This document shows positions 42,565 to 50,897 of a stretch of 64,000 nt of DNA, in pieces; the stretch's first letter is position 1; each line of letters begins with the position of its first letter. Both the position numbers and the translations under genes were made by a program. The notes under the pieces are model-generated. The model did not search any database. It saw nothing but the letters and a program-made list of their open reading frames with translations, and was not told where the DNA came from. Source of the DNA: UBA1422 sp041752735 (lineage in GTDB: Bacteria > Bacillota > Clostridia > Peptostreptococcales > Anaerovoracaceae); contig JBGSVW010000044.1 in the NCBI GenBank assembly GCA_041752735.1, positions 11,724 through 75,723 on the forward strand, written 5' to 3'.

Positions 42565-44295
42565 CTATTCTTCCCTGCCCAACACTTCCAGCTTGACACG
42601 GCGCAATGCCTCGTCTGCCGTCAGATCTTCTTTGTCGGGGCAGTCTCTTTTTTTGAATTCAACCATTTGTTCCGCAGCGCCTCTGCCTACGGTTATTCGG
42701 AGTGGAATCCCAATTAGATCTGCGTCTTTGAACTTGACACCGGCACGCTCATCTCTGTCATCCAACAAAGTTTCAACGCCTGCGCTGATCAGTGTTTCAT
42801 AAATCTTTTCGGCCAAAGCCATCTGCACTGCTTCGTCAGTTTTGACCACCGTGACTATGGCTTGATATGGTGCGATGGCCATAGGCCATATAATGCCGTT
42901 TTGGTCATGATGTTGCTCTACGATAGCCGCCAGCGTTCTGGTCACGCCAATGCCATAACATCCCATCACAATGGGATGGTCCTTCATTTCTTCATCTTTG
43001 TAGAAGGCGCCCATGGACAAACTGTATTTGGTTCCAAGTTTGAATACCTGACCGACCTCAATTCCCCGGACGATTTTCACCGGGTTACCGCATACCGGGC
43101 AAGGATATCCTTCCTGAATCAGTTTAATATCTGTCACAATATTGCCGGTATAGTCTCTTCCATAATTCACGTTAAGAACATGATGGTCCACTTTGCAGGC
43201 ACCGGCACACAGATTGCGCTGATCCACCAATTCACTGTCAACCACAATGGTACAGTCGTGCAGTCCCATGGGTCCTGTGAACCCACCGACGCAGCCGGTA
43301 GCCGCGCCCATGGAATTTTCGTCTGCAAAGCCAATAGCATGCTCCGGAATCCCCAGTGCATTGATTAATTTGATGATATTCAATTCCCGGTCTCCCCGGA
43401 TAAATGCGGCCACATGACCGTTTTCTTTGCCTTCGTTATCATACGTTACAAACAAAAGTGCTTTGAGGGTCTTGTCTTTAGTCAGCCCCAGATAGTTGGC
43501 CACATCTTCAATGGTTTTGGTGTCAGGGGTGTAAACCTCCTCCATAGCTAGCATTTCATCTTTGGAAGCCGGTGCATCCACTGCTTGTGCACGTTCTGTA
43601 GTTGCGGCCATACTGCATTCGGTGCAATATGCAATTTCACTTTCCCCTACATCGGACAAGGCTGTAAACTCATGGGAATTACTGCCGCCAATGGCACCGG
43701 TGTCCGCTTCCACGGCCCGGTAAGAAAGACCACATCGGTCAAAAATTCGTTCATAAGTTTTGTACATATCTTCATAGCTTTTGTCCAGCCCGGCTTCATC
43801 TCGATCAAAGGAGTAGGAGTCCTTCATGATGAATTCGCGGCTTCGCATCAATCCAAAACGGGGACGGGCTTCGTCACGGTATTTGGTTTGTATTTGATAT
43901 AAATTCAGAGGCATTTGCCGATACGATGATACTTCGCTTCGGACAATATCCGTGAATATTTCTTCGTGAGTAGGGCCCAGACAAAAGTCCCGGCCATTTC
44001 GATCCTTCAAGCGCCAAAGCTCAGGTCCATAGGCAAACCATCTACCGGATTCCTGCCAGAGTTCAGCAGGCTGCACGGCAGACATGTGAATTTCCTGTCC
44101 TCCGGAATTGTCCATTTCTTCACGGATAATTTCTTCTATTTTTCGGAGAGACCGCCAGCCCAGGGGCATAAACCCGTAAACGCCGGACACCAGTTTTCGA
44201 ATCATTCCGGCTCGAAGCAAAAGGACATGGCTGTCGATTTCTGCCTCGCTGGGGACTTCCCGTAGGGTTTTCATGTGCATTTTTGATAGTCTCAT
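42565..44295 (-). CDS. proS: Prolyl-tRNA synthetase
   Basis: A 576-residue bacterial-type class II enzyme. Motif 2 (FGLMRSREFIMKDSYSF) and motif 3 (GCYGIGVTRTLAAIVEQ) are clear, and the insertion (editing) domain lies between them. The start at 44295 is chosen because it overlaps the ispDF stop as ATGA and has AGGAG at good distance; the ATG nine bases upstream is too close to that site. Confidence 0.95.
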   Translation of the reverse strand: MRLSKMHMKTLREVPSEAEIDSHVLLLRAGMIRKLVSGVYGFMPLGWRSLRKIEEIIREEMDNSGGQEIHMSAVQPAELWQESGRWFAYGPELWRLKDRNGRDFCLGPTHEEIFTDIVRSEVSSYRQMPLNLYQIQTKYRDEARPRFGLMRSREFIMKDSYSFDRDEAGLDKSYEDMYKTYERIFDRCGLSYRAVEADTGAIGGSNSHEFTALSDVGESEIAYCTECSMAATTERAQAVDAPASKDEMLAMEEVYTPDTKTIEDVANYLGLTKDKTLKALLFVTYDNEGKENGHVAAFIRGDRELNIIKLINALGIPEHAIGFADENSMGAATGCVGGFTGPMGLHDCTIVVDSELVDQRNLCAGACKVDHHVLNVNYGRDYTGNIVTDIKLIQEGYPCPVCGNPVKIVRGIEVGQVFKLGTKYSLSMGAFYKDEEMKDHPIVMGCYGIGVTRTLAAIVEQHHDQNGIIWPMAIAPYQAIVTVVKTDEAVQMALAEKIYETLISAGVETLLDDRDERAGVKFKDADLIGIPLRITVGRGAAEQMVEFKKRDCPDKEDLTADEALRRVKLEVLGREE

Positions 44296-45461
44296 GGGTT
44301 GCATTCTCCTTTAATCAGTATGCAAATCGCTTCTGCCGCGATTCCTTCTTCCCGGCCGGGGATCCCCAGCTTTTCGGTGGTAGTTGCTTTGATATTTATT
44401 CGCTCAGGGTCACACCCCAATGCATTTGCTAGACTATGTATCATCGCATCATGGAAAGGCGCCATCTTGGGCCGTTGTGCGATGATTGTGGCGTCCAAAT
44501 TTCCTAGCACCAGACCCTTTTGCTTTAGTAGTTCGACCACTTTTTTGAGGAGTACAATACTGGAAATTCCTTTGTACGACAGGTCTGTATCCGGAAAATG
44601 CCGTCCGATGTCTCCCAGTCCGGCAGCCCCAAGCAGGGCATCCATAATGGCATGGGTCAACACATCGGCATCAGAATGGCCCAACAAACCTTTCTCGAAG
44701 GGTATGGGTATGCCGGCTAAAATAAGCGGCCGCCCATCCACCAGCGCATGTACATCAAATCCCGTGCCCGCCATGCAAGTTATGGGTAGATTGTTCAATA
44801 TGGATTTTGGCAAATCTTCCGGGGTTGTTATCTTAATATTGGCGTAAGAGCCCTCAGCCAAGACTACCGGGTGTCCCATACGTTCCACCAATTGGGCATC
44901 ATCAGTGCCGACAAATCCCTGGCGCATGGCCAGTTCATAGGCCTCCAGAATTAGCTTGGCTTCAAACCCCTGAGGCGTTTGTGCGGCAAACATCAGGCTG
45001 CGATCAGGCGTTGATATGCCATCCGGGCTCAAATGTTTGATGGTGTCTTTCACAGGTACGGCAGCAATGGCCGCACCGTGGCTGATGGTATGCTCCATGG
45101 TGCTTTCTATGATCTCTGAAGTCACATGGGGTCGCGCTCCATCATGGATCAGGATATAGTCTGTTTCCGGGTGATCTGCCATCATAGCGGACAAACCCTT
45201 CCAAACCGAATCTTGACGTTCTTTGCCTCCGGCCAATACCGTTACGGTATGTGGGAGTACATTCCTGCATTCTACCACATAATCCATATGGGTGACAACA
45301 TAGATAAAGTCAAAAAAACCCCAGGCAGCACATGCTTCCACTGTGGTTTGAATCATCAAGTTGTCTCCTGTCTTCAGGAACAATTTAGGAACATTGCCGC
45401 CAAATCTTTTTCCAAGACCTGCGGCGGCAATGATACATCCTATTTTTTTATTTTTGTACAT
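44292..45461 (-). CDS. ispDF: Bifunctional IspD-IspF isoprenoid enzyme
   Basis: A 389-residue fusion for the MEP pathway. The N-terminal half is the CTP:methylerythritol-phosphate cytidylyltransferase (IIAAAGLGKRFGG, ILIHDGARP). The C-terminal half is MEcPP synthase (FDVHA metal site, GHSDADVLTHAIMDALLGA, FPDTD). The weak upstream site and 5-bp gap from the PIN-TRAM gene suggest coupled translation. Fusion of the two is known in several bacteria. Confidence 0.94.
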   Translation of the reverse strand: MYKNKKIGCIIAAAGLGKRFGGNVPKLFLKTGDNLMIQTTVEACAAWGFFDFIYVVTHMDYVVECRNVLPHTVTVLAGGKERQDSVWKGLSAMMADHPETDYILIHDGARPHVTSEIIESTMEHTISHGAAIAAVPVKDTIKHLSPDGISTPDRSLMFAAQTPQGFEAKLILEAYELAMRQGFVGTDDAQLVERMGHPVVLAEGSYANIKITTPEDLPKSILNNLPITCMAGTGFDVHALVDGRPLILAGIPIPFEKGLLGHSDADVLTHAIMDALLGAAGLGDIGRHFPDTDLSYKGISSIVLLKKVVELLKQKGLVLGNLDATIIAQRPKMAPFHDAMIHSLANALGCDPERINIKATTTEKLGIPGREEGIAAEAICILIKGECNP

Positions 45462-45466
45462 AAATT

Positions 45467-46582
45467 TTACCGTTTGGCCGGTTTGCCGAAGATCATTCTG
45501 CCGGCAGAAGTCTGTAGCACGCTGGTGACCGTCACATCAATGGTGGCACCAATGTGTCTTCTTCCGTCCTCAACCACGATCATCGTTCCGTCATCCAGAT
45601 AAGCCACCGCTTGATTGTTTTCTTTTCCTTCTTTTACTAAGAAAAGAGTCATGTCTTCTCCCGGGAGCACGACGGGTTTCAATGTGTTAGCCAGTTCATT
45701 GATGTTCAGCACGTCTACGCCTTTGATGGCTGCAACTTTGTTAAGGTTATAGTCATTGGTTACGACTTTGCCGTGCATCATCTGCGCCAGCTTAAGAAGT
45801 TTGACATCCACTTCCGGAATTTCTTCCAAGGCTTTTTCGCCAGTTGTGTTGTATATGTCAATGCCATAATCACTTTGGATTTTGTTGAGAATATCCAATC
45901 CCCGACGTCCTCTGTTTCGTTTCAAGCTATCGGACGAATCCGCAATGTGGCGTAGTTCAACCAATACAAACTCAGGAATTACAATGTTTCCTTCAATAAA
46001 ACCTGTTTTAAGAATATCTGCTATTCTACCATCAATGATTACACTGGTATCGAAAATCTTTGGGGTCATGTCCAAATGTTTTGGTTTTCCTTTGCCTCCA
46101 ACGGAAGAAATCCGTTTGGTGGAAACCAAAGAGGCCATCACTTCTTTGCCCTTTCTGGTAGCGATGATTACCCCCAAATATCCAAGTACCATATAGGTTA
46201 TGATGGTCAGGATCGTAGGTAAATAATCTATTTGTATGCCGTCATATATTTTGCTGATTAAGAATGCAATAATAAGACCGATAGTTAGTCCTGCAACCCC
46301 TGTCATCAATTCGTTGGCAGAATATGCCTGTAAATCAATTTCAATATTCCTTGCAACTTTTTTGCTCTGACGGTTTAGCAGCGGTGCCATGGAATAAAAT
46401 AATAATGAAAAAATAAGTACAAATCCAATCCCCATCCCTATTTTTTGCCATTCCGTCTGATTCCAGTCAACATTAATGATATTATTATCCAACATGTATA
46501 ATACCAGTTGGAACACCCCAAATCCGAATATTGCCCCAAAAGCCGCAAAGACCAATTTAAATAATTTTTTAAGCAATCGCAT
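45467..46582 (-). CDS. PIN and TRAM domain membrane protein
   Basis: About 370 residues: four hydrophobic segments in the first 140, a PIN nuclease domain (FDTSVIIDGRIADILKTGFIEG and NDYNLNKVAAIKGV, with the acidic residues of the fold), and a C-terminal TRAM-like RNA-binding region (IDVTVTSVLQTSAGRMIFGK). It resembles the YacL family found next to carD and ispD in Bacilli and Clostridia. The ATG at 46582 is only three bases from AGGAGG; a TTG at 46576 is better spaced and may be the real start. Confidence 0.9.
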   Translation of the reverse strand: MRLLKKLFKLVFAAFGAIFGFGVFQLVLYMLDNNIINVDWNQTEWQKIGMGIGFVLIFSLLFYSMAPLLNRQSKKVARNIEIDLQAYSANELMTGVAGLTIGLIIAFLISKIYDGIQIDYLPTILTIITYMVLGYLGVIIATRKGKEVMASLVSTKRISSVGGKGKPKHLDMTPKIFDTSVIIDGRIADILKTGFIEGNIVIPEFVLVELRHIADSSDSLKRNRGRRGLDILNKIQSDYGIDIYNTTGEKALEEIPEVDVKLLKLAQMMHGKVVTNDYNLNKVAAIKGVDVLNINELANTLKPVVLPGEDMTLFLVKEGKENNQAVAYLDDGTMIVVEDGRRHIGATIDVTVTSVLQTSAGRMIFGKPAKR

Positions 46583-46665
46583 TCACCTCCTTTCTATGAG
46601 ATTATTATATTTTATGGCTTCAGCCATAAGATAGACTTAAAAACAAGCCTCCAGAACTCACCATA

Positions 46666-47139
46666 TCAAACGGTTGAGCCAATCAGCTTGTCAGCTTCGG
46701 CAGGATCCAGGTCACTGGCCAGTATCATCTCACTGACCAAAATTTGCCGCGCACTTGAAAGCATTTTTTTCTCTCCGGTGGACAAAGTCTTTTCCCGGTC
46801 GGTCCGGAGCAGATTTCGCACCACCTCCGCCACTTCTCTGGCGTCTCCGGTTTTGAGTTTTTCTGTATTTTCTCTATATCTCCTGTTCCAGTTGGCCGAC
46901 ATATCTGTGGAATCACTACGGAGAATGGTTAAAACTTCTTGCATTTCTGGGGCTGAGATGACGGGTCTGACTCCGATACTATCGGATTTGTCCACAGGTA
47001 TCATAATCTTCATGTCGCCACAAGGCACCCTGAGGACATAGTACTCCCGTCTCTCGCCCAGAATCACTTTCTGTTCGATTTGCTCGATGATGCCTGCGCC
47101 GTGCATCGGGTATACTATTTTGTCTCCGATCTTATACAT
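46666..47139 (-). CDS. CarD/CdnL-family transcription regulator
   Basis: A 157-residue protein with the N-terminal RNA polymerase-interacting domain (IGDKIVYPMHGAGIIEQIE) and a helical C-terminal DNA-binding domain. The family stabilises or modulates open complexes at promoters. GGAGGA precedes the start. Neighbour to the PIN-TRAM and ispDF genes, a frequent order in Firmicutes. Confidence 0.92.
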   Translation of the reverse strand: MYKIGDKIVYPMHGAGIIEQIEQKVILGERREYYVLRVPCGDMKIMIPVDKSDSIGVRPVISAPEMQEVLTILRSDSTDMSANWNRRYRENTEKLKTGDAREVAEVVRNLLRTDREKTLSTGEKKMLSSARQILVSEMILASDLDPAEADKLIGSTV

Positions 47140-47235
47140 CCATTTCCTCCATTTTCACTGGTATTAGTATATTTCAAAGTAGGCAAGATGTCAACCCAAC
47201 AAAATTGTATATTTTATCACAATGACTTTTCACTG

Positions 47236-47309
47236 TCAACAATTGTTTCGGATAATTTCAACACTTATTTCATAAAAAATGTGATAAAATATCCGTATCA
47301 ACAATTGTT
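47236..47309 (+). promoter_or_regulatory. Promoter region with repeated 12-mer before the two-component genes
   Basis: TCAACAATTGTT occurs at 47236-47247 and again at 47298-47309; each contains the palindrome AACAATTGTT. Between them lies a possible -10 (GATAAAAT, 47283-47290). The second copy abuts the GGGAGG site and could form a hairpin. Autoregulation by the response regulator is a guess. Confidence 0.4.
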
Positions 47310-47324
47310 GGGAGGATTATCAAG

Positions 47325-47996
47325 ATGTATCGTTTATTAATCGTGGATGACGAACAAAAAATCAGAGAGGTTATCCGGGAATATGCCGAGTTCAATGGGT
47401 TTGAAGTTTCTGAGGCGGCAGATGGCATGAGTGCCATTGGTCTTTGCAAGCTTAATGATTATGACTTAATCATCATGGATATCATGATGCCCAGATTAGA
47501 TGGTTTTTCAGCTTGCAAAGAAATTAAAAAAATAAAAAACATTCCCATGATTATGCTTTCTGCCAGAAGCGAAGAGTACGACAAGCTCTTTGGATTTGAA
47601 TTGGGGATTGACGACTATGTGATCAAGCCCTTCAGCCCGAAAGAACTCATGGCTCGAATAAATGCTGTCTTGGCAAGGCATGCCGGTCCCATCGACGTCC
47701 AGCCTGATGTGCTGGAATTTGGCGGACTGGTCATTAATCTTGCAGGTCGCACTGTCACTGTAGACGGCACACGGATTGAATTAACCCCCAAGGAGTATGA
47801 TTTGCTATTTTATATGGTCAAAAACAAGAATATCGCTTTATCAAGAGATAAGCTTTTGTCTGATATCTGGGGATATGACTTTTTTGGAGACGATCGAACC
47901 ATTGACACTCACATCAAAAATCTAAGAAACAATCTGGGCCCCTATCGGGAGCACATTGTCACATTAAGAGGAGTAGGTTACAAGTTTGAAGATTAA
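47325..47996 (+). CDS. OmpR-family response regulator
   Basis: A 223-residue protein. The receiver domain has the acidic pair (VDDE), the phosphorylated Asp in LIIMDIMMPRLDGF, and the conserved Thr/Ser and Lys (MLSARS, VIKPFSP). A winged-helix DNA-binding domain follows (LTPKEYDLLFYMVKN ... GDDRTIDTHIKNLRNNLG ... VRGVGYKFE-like end). GGGAGG precedes the start. It overlaps its kinase gene by 11 bp. Confidence 0.93.
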   Translation: MYRLLIVDDEQKIREVIREYAEFNGFEVSEAADGMSAIGLCKLNDYDLIIMDIMMPRLDGFSACKEIKKIKNIPMIMLSARSEEYDKLFGFELGIDDYVIKPFSPKELMARINAVLARHAGPIDVQPDVLEFGGLVINLAGRTVTVDGTRIELTPKEYDLLFYMVKNKNIALSRDKLLSDIWGYDFFGDDRTIDTHIKNLRNNLGPYREHIVTLRGVGYKFED

Positions 47997-49404
47997 TTTT
48001 AAAATCAAAAGCATACGGTTTAGAATCTGGCTGTACTTCTTAGGCTTTACTGCCATGGTTTTAGTGTTGATTTGGTTTCTTCAGATTTTTTTCCTCAACA
48101 ATTACTATGAAGAAATGAAAGTGCGTGAAACCGAAAACGTTGCCTACCGTATTTCCTCTTCCTATGAGGTGGGCGGAAAAGCACAAATGATTGAAACCGC
48201 TAAAAGCATTGCAAGAAACGATGATATGTACATCCACATCGAATCGGCGGAGGGAATCCTTGTTTATGCTTCCCCAATGAGCGGTGAATATACTGAACTC
48301 ATCGATACCGTAGCAGGAGACTTGAAGGTAAGTGGCGACAATAGCGTGTCCGGGATGATTCCCGGGAATGGTGGCAATGGTGACAATAGAAACATCTTGG
48401 CTTATGCAAGGTATCTAGGTACCGACCAGGAGGAAATTTTGTACGTTTTTTCACCTTTATATCCGGTACAGTCCACCGTGAACATCCTACAAAGCCAACT
48501 GACCTACATTACCATCATCGCTTTTATACTAGCCTTTGTTTTAGCTTACTTCTTGTCCATCCGTATTACTGATCCGCTGCTGTCCATCATAAAATCTGCA
48601 CGTAAATTATCAGAAGGCCAGTACGGCATCTCTTTTCGGGCTGAACGACCCTATGCTGAAATTGAAGACTTGGCCAATACATTGAACAAAACATCTCTGG
48701 AACTGGAACGTTCCATTAATATGCAAAAAGACTTGATTGCCAATATGTCCCACGACTTAAGAACCCCGTTGACAATGGTCAAATCATATGCCGAAATGGT
48801 CCGGGATCTGTCGGGAGACGATCCGCGAAAAAGAACCGAACATTTAAATGTTATTATTGATGAAGCAGATCGGTTGAATCAATTGGTAGGTGATATACTT
48901 ACAATGTCAGCTGTTCAGTCGGGCGAACTCCCTCTGGACGAAACGGTCTTTGATATGAAAGAAACCGTTGAGAATGTCCTTGCGCCATATCGTTTGCTGG
49001 AAGAAAGCGAAGGATACAAATTCGAAGTCCATTGCAAGGAAAGTGTTTTCGTCCGTGGCGATCAGCCTAAAATAATCCAAGTCCTGGCGAATCTGGTGAC
49101 CAACGCCATCAAGTATAGCGGTACAGATAAAAGAGTTATTATCACCGTCCGCAAAATCAACAAGATCATGCGGTGCGAAATTTCAGATAACGGCGCCGGC
49201 ATCAAGCCGGAAGAATTGCCCTATATCTGGAAAAGATATTATAAAAGCAGCAGCAATCACGCCCGCGCATCAGCAGGTAGCGGTCTGGGGCTTTCTATCG
49301 TCAATGAAATCCTCAATTTGCACAACACCCGGTTCGGCGTCAAAAGTAGCCTGGGCAAAGGCACCACGTTCTGGTTTGAACTGGATGCCGCCAGAAGACG
49401 CTAA
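47986..49404 (+). CDS. Sensor histidine kinase
   Basis: A 472-residue membrane kinase: one N-terminal transmembrane segment, an extracellular sensor of about 140 residues, a second transmembrane segment (about 165-190), HAMP, the phospho-acceptor helix (ANMSHDLRTPLTMVKSYAEM), and an ATPase domain with N, G1 and G2 boxes (LVTNAIKYS, ISDNGAGIKPEE, GSGLGLSIVNEI). The start is TTG at 47986, inside the end of the regulator gene. The signal is unknown; no PAS domain of the PhoR type is seen. Confidence 0.92.
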   Translation: MKINFKIKSIRFRIWLYFLGFTAMVLVLIWFLQIFFLNNYYEEMKVRETENVAYRISSSYEVGGKAQMIETAKSIARNDDMYIHIESAEGILVYASPMSGEYTELIDTVAGDLKVSGDNSVSGMIPGNGGNGDNRNILAYARYLGTDQEEILYVFSPLYPVQSTVNILQSQLTYITIIAFILAFVLAYFLSIRITDPLLSIIKSARKLSEGQYGISFRAERPYAEIEDLANTLNKTSLELERSINMQKDLIANMSHDLRTPLTMVKSYAEMVRDLSGDDPRKRTEHLNVIIDEADRLNQLVGDILTMSAVQSGELPLDETVFDMKETVENVLAPYRLLEESEGYKFEVHCKESVFVRGDQPKIIQVLANLVTNAIKYSGTDKRVIITVRKINKIMRCEISDNGAGIKPEELPYIWKRYYKSSSNHARASAGSGLGLSIVNEILNLHNTRFGVKSSLGKGTTFWFELDAARRR

Positions 49405-49435
49405 AAACGCCTCTTTGGGTAGCCAGTGATTCGTA

Positions 49436-50824
49436 TTAGAACGCCCGTATTGCGTCGCCGATGTGCTGTACACCAACCAAGACCAATTCAGTATTTGAGC
49501 CCAAAGTGCCGGCAATTTTGTCGGCATTTCTTTTTGGTAAAATCACTTTGTCGAAGCCCATCCGAATGGCCTCTTTGACAATTTTTTCGGCATTTTGGAC
49601 TGCCCGCAATTCACCGGTTAATCCAACTTCCCCAATGGCCAAGGTACGCTTGTCCCAGGTTTTGCCGCGGAAAGAAGAATAGATTGCGAGTGCCACAGCC
49701 AAGTCCATGGATGTGCCTTCCGGCTTCAGTCCACCCACTACATTTACATAAATATCCTGACTCACCAGAGGCAGGCCTGCTTTTCGTTCCAAAACAGCCA
49801 GAATCATGTTCAATCTTTGTATGTCAATACCGATGGCAGAACGCCTGGCAAATCCAATACTTGTTGGTGCTGCCAGCGCTTGTACCTCTAGCAATAGGGA
49901 ACGGGTTCCCTCATGCACTGCAGTCACCACCGAGCCTTCTCCCTGAGTCTCCATGGATTCCAAAAATGTGGCGGATAAATTTTCAATTTCCTTTAAACCT
50001 TCTTCTGCCATTTCGAAGGCTCCGATTTCACTGGTGGTACCAAAGCGGTTCTTGAATGCCCTAAGTATTCGAAGCTCCTGGCTTCTCTCCCCTACCAGAT
50101 TCAGCACACAATCAACCAGATGTTCTACGATTTTTGGGCCGGCCAATTCACCGGTCTTTGTGACGTGTGCCACTATGAAAATGGGGATATTCTCGGTTTT
50201 GCCGATTCGCATCAATTCGTTCCCACAAGCTCGCACCTGAGAAACACTGCCTGGGGCAGAATCCATTTCCTCAGTGTACATTGTTTGGATAGAGTCAATA
50301 ATCATAAATACCGGATTTAGCTGCCTACTAACCTCGGCGATGTTTTCCATGTTGGTTTCGGCAAGGAAAAACAAATTCTCGCTTAAATCGGGGCAAATCC
50401 GATCCGCTCGCATTTTGATTTGTTCACCGGATTCTTCTCCGGAGACATAGAGGACAATCCCGGTTTTTTTAGCAATGTTGGCAGCCGCTTGCATGATGAT
50501 TGTAGACTTGCCTATGCCCGGCTCACCGGAAATCAAAGTCAATGATCCTTTGACCATGCCACCTCCCAGGACCCGATTCAGTTCCCCAATGCCCGTATCA
50601 ATCCGCTCGCCGTTTCCATCAAATTGGAGTCTCACCAAGCTTTCCGGTCGGTTGCGGCCTTCACCTTTGTTGCCGCTTCTTCTGCGCTTATCGTCCTCAT
50701 TGGACGTGACCACCTTTTCTTCTACAATGGTGTTCCATGCACCGCAAATACACTGACCCGACCACTTCTGGGTCTCATTGCCACATTCTTGGCAAACAAA
50801 TACTGTCTTCGCTTTTTTTGACAT
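49436..50824 (-). CDS. radA: DNA repair protein RadA (Sms)
   Basis: A 462-residue recombination-associated ATPase. A C4 zinc finger opens it (CQECGNETQKWSGQCICG), then Walker A GEPGIGKST, the RadA-specific KNRFG motif (FKNRFGTTSEIG), and a C-terminal Lon-like domain (VNVVGGLKPEGTSMDLAVALAI). The start at 50824 has GGAGG before it. It is convergent with the histidine kinase gene, 31 bp apart. Confidence 0.95.
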   Translation of the reverse strand: MSKKAKTVFVCQECGNETQKWSGQCICGAWNTIVEEKVVTSNEDDKRRRSGNKGEGRNRPESLVRLQFDGNGERIDTGIGELNRVLGGGMVKGSLTLISGEPGIGKSTIIMQAAANIAKKTGIVLYVSGEESGEQIKMRADRICPDLSENLFFLAETNMENIAEVSRQLNPVFMIIDSIQTMYTEEMDSAPGSVSQVRACGNELMRIGKTENIPIFIVAHVTKTGELAGPKIVEHLVDCVLNLVGERSQELRILRAFKNRFGTTSEIGAFEMAEEGLKEIENLSATFLESMETQGEGSVVTAVHEGTRSLLLEVQALAAPTSIGFARRSAIGIDIQRLNMILAVLERKAGLPLVSQDIYVNVVGGLKPEGTSMDLAVALAIYSSFRGKTWDKRTLAIGEVGLTGELRAVQNAEKIVKEAIRMGFDKVILPKRNADKIAGTLGSNTELVLVGVQHIGDAIRAF

Positions 50825-50897
50825 GGATTCGCCTCCTGAAAAAATCCGGAAGGAGGGCATGCCTCCTTCCGGTTGTGTTTGGATTGCTCCAATTGAT

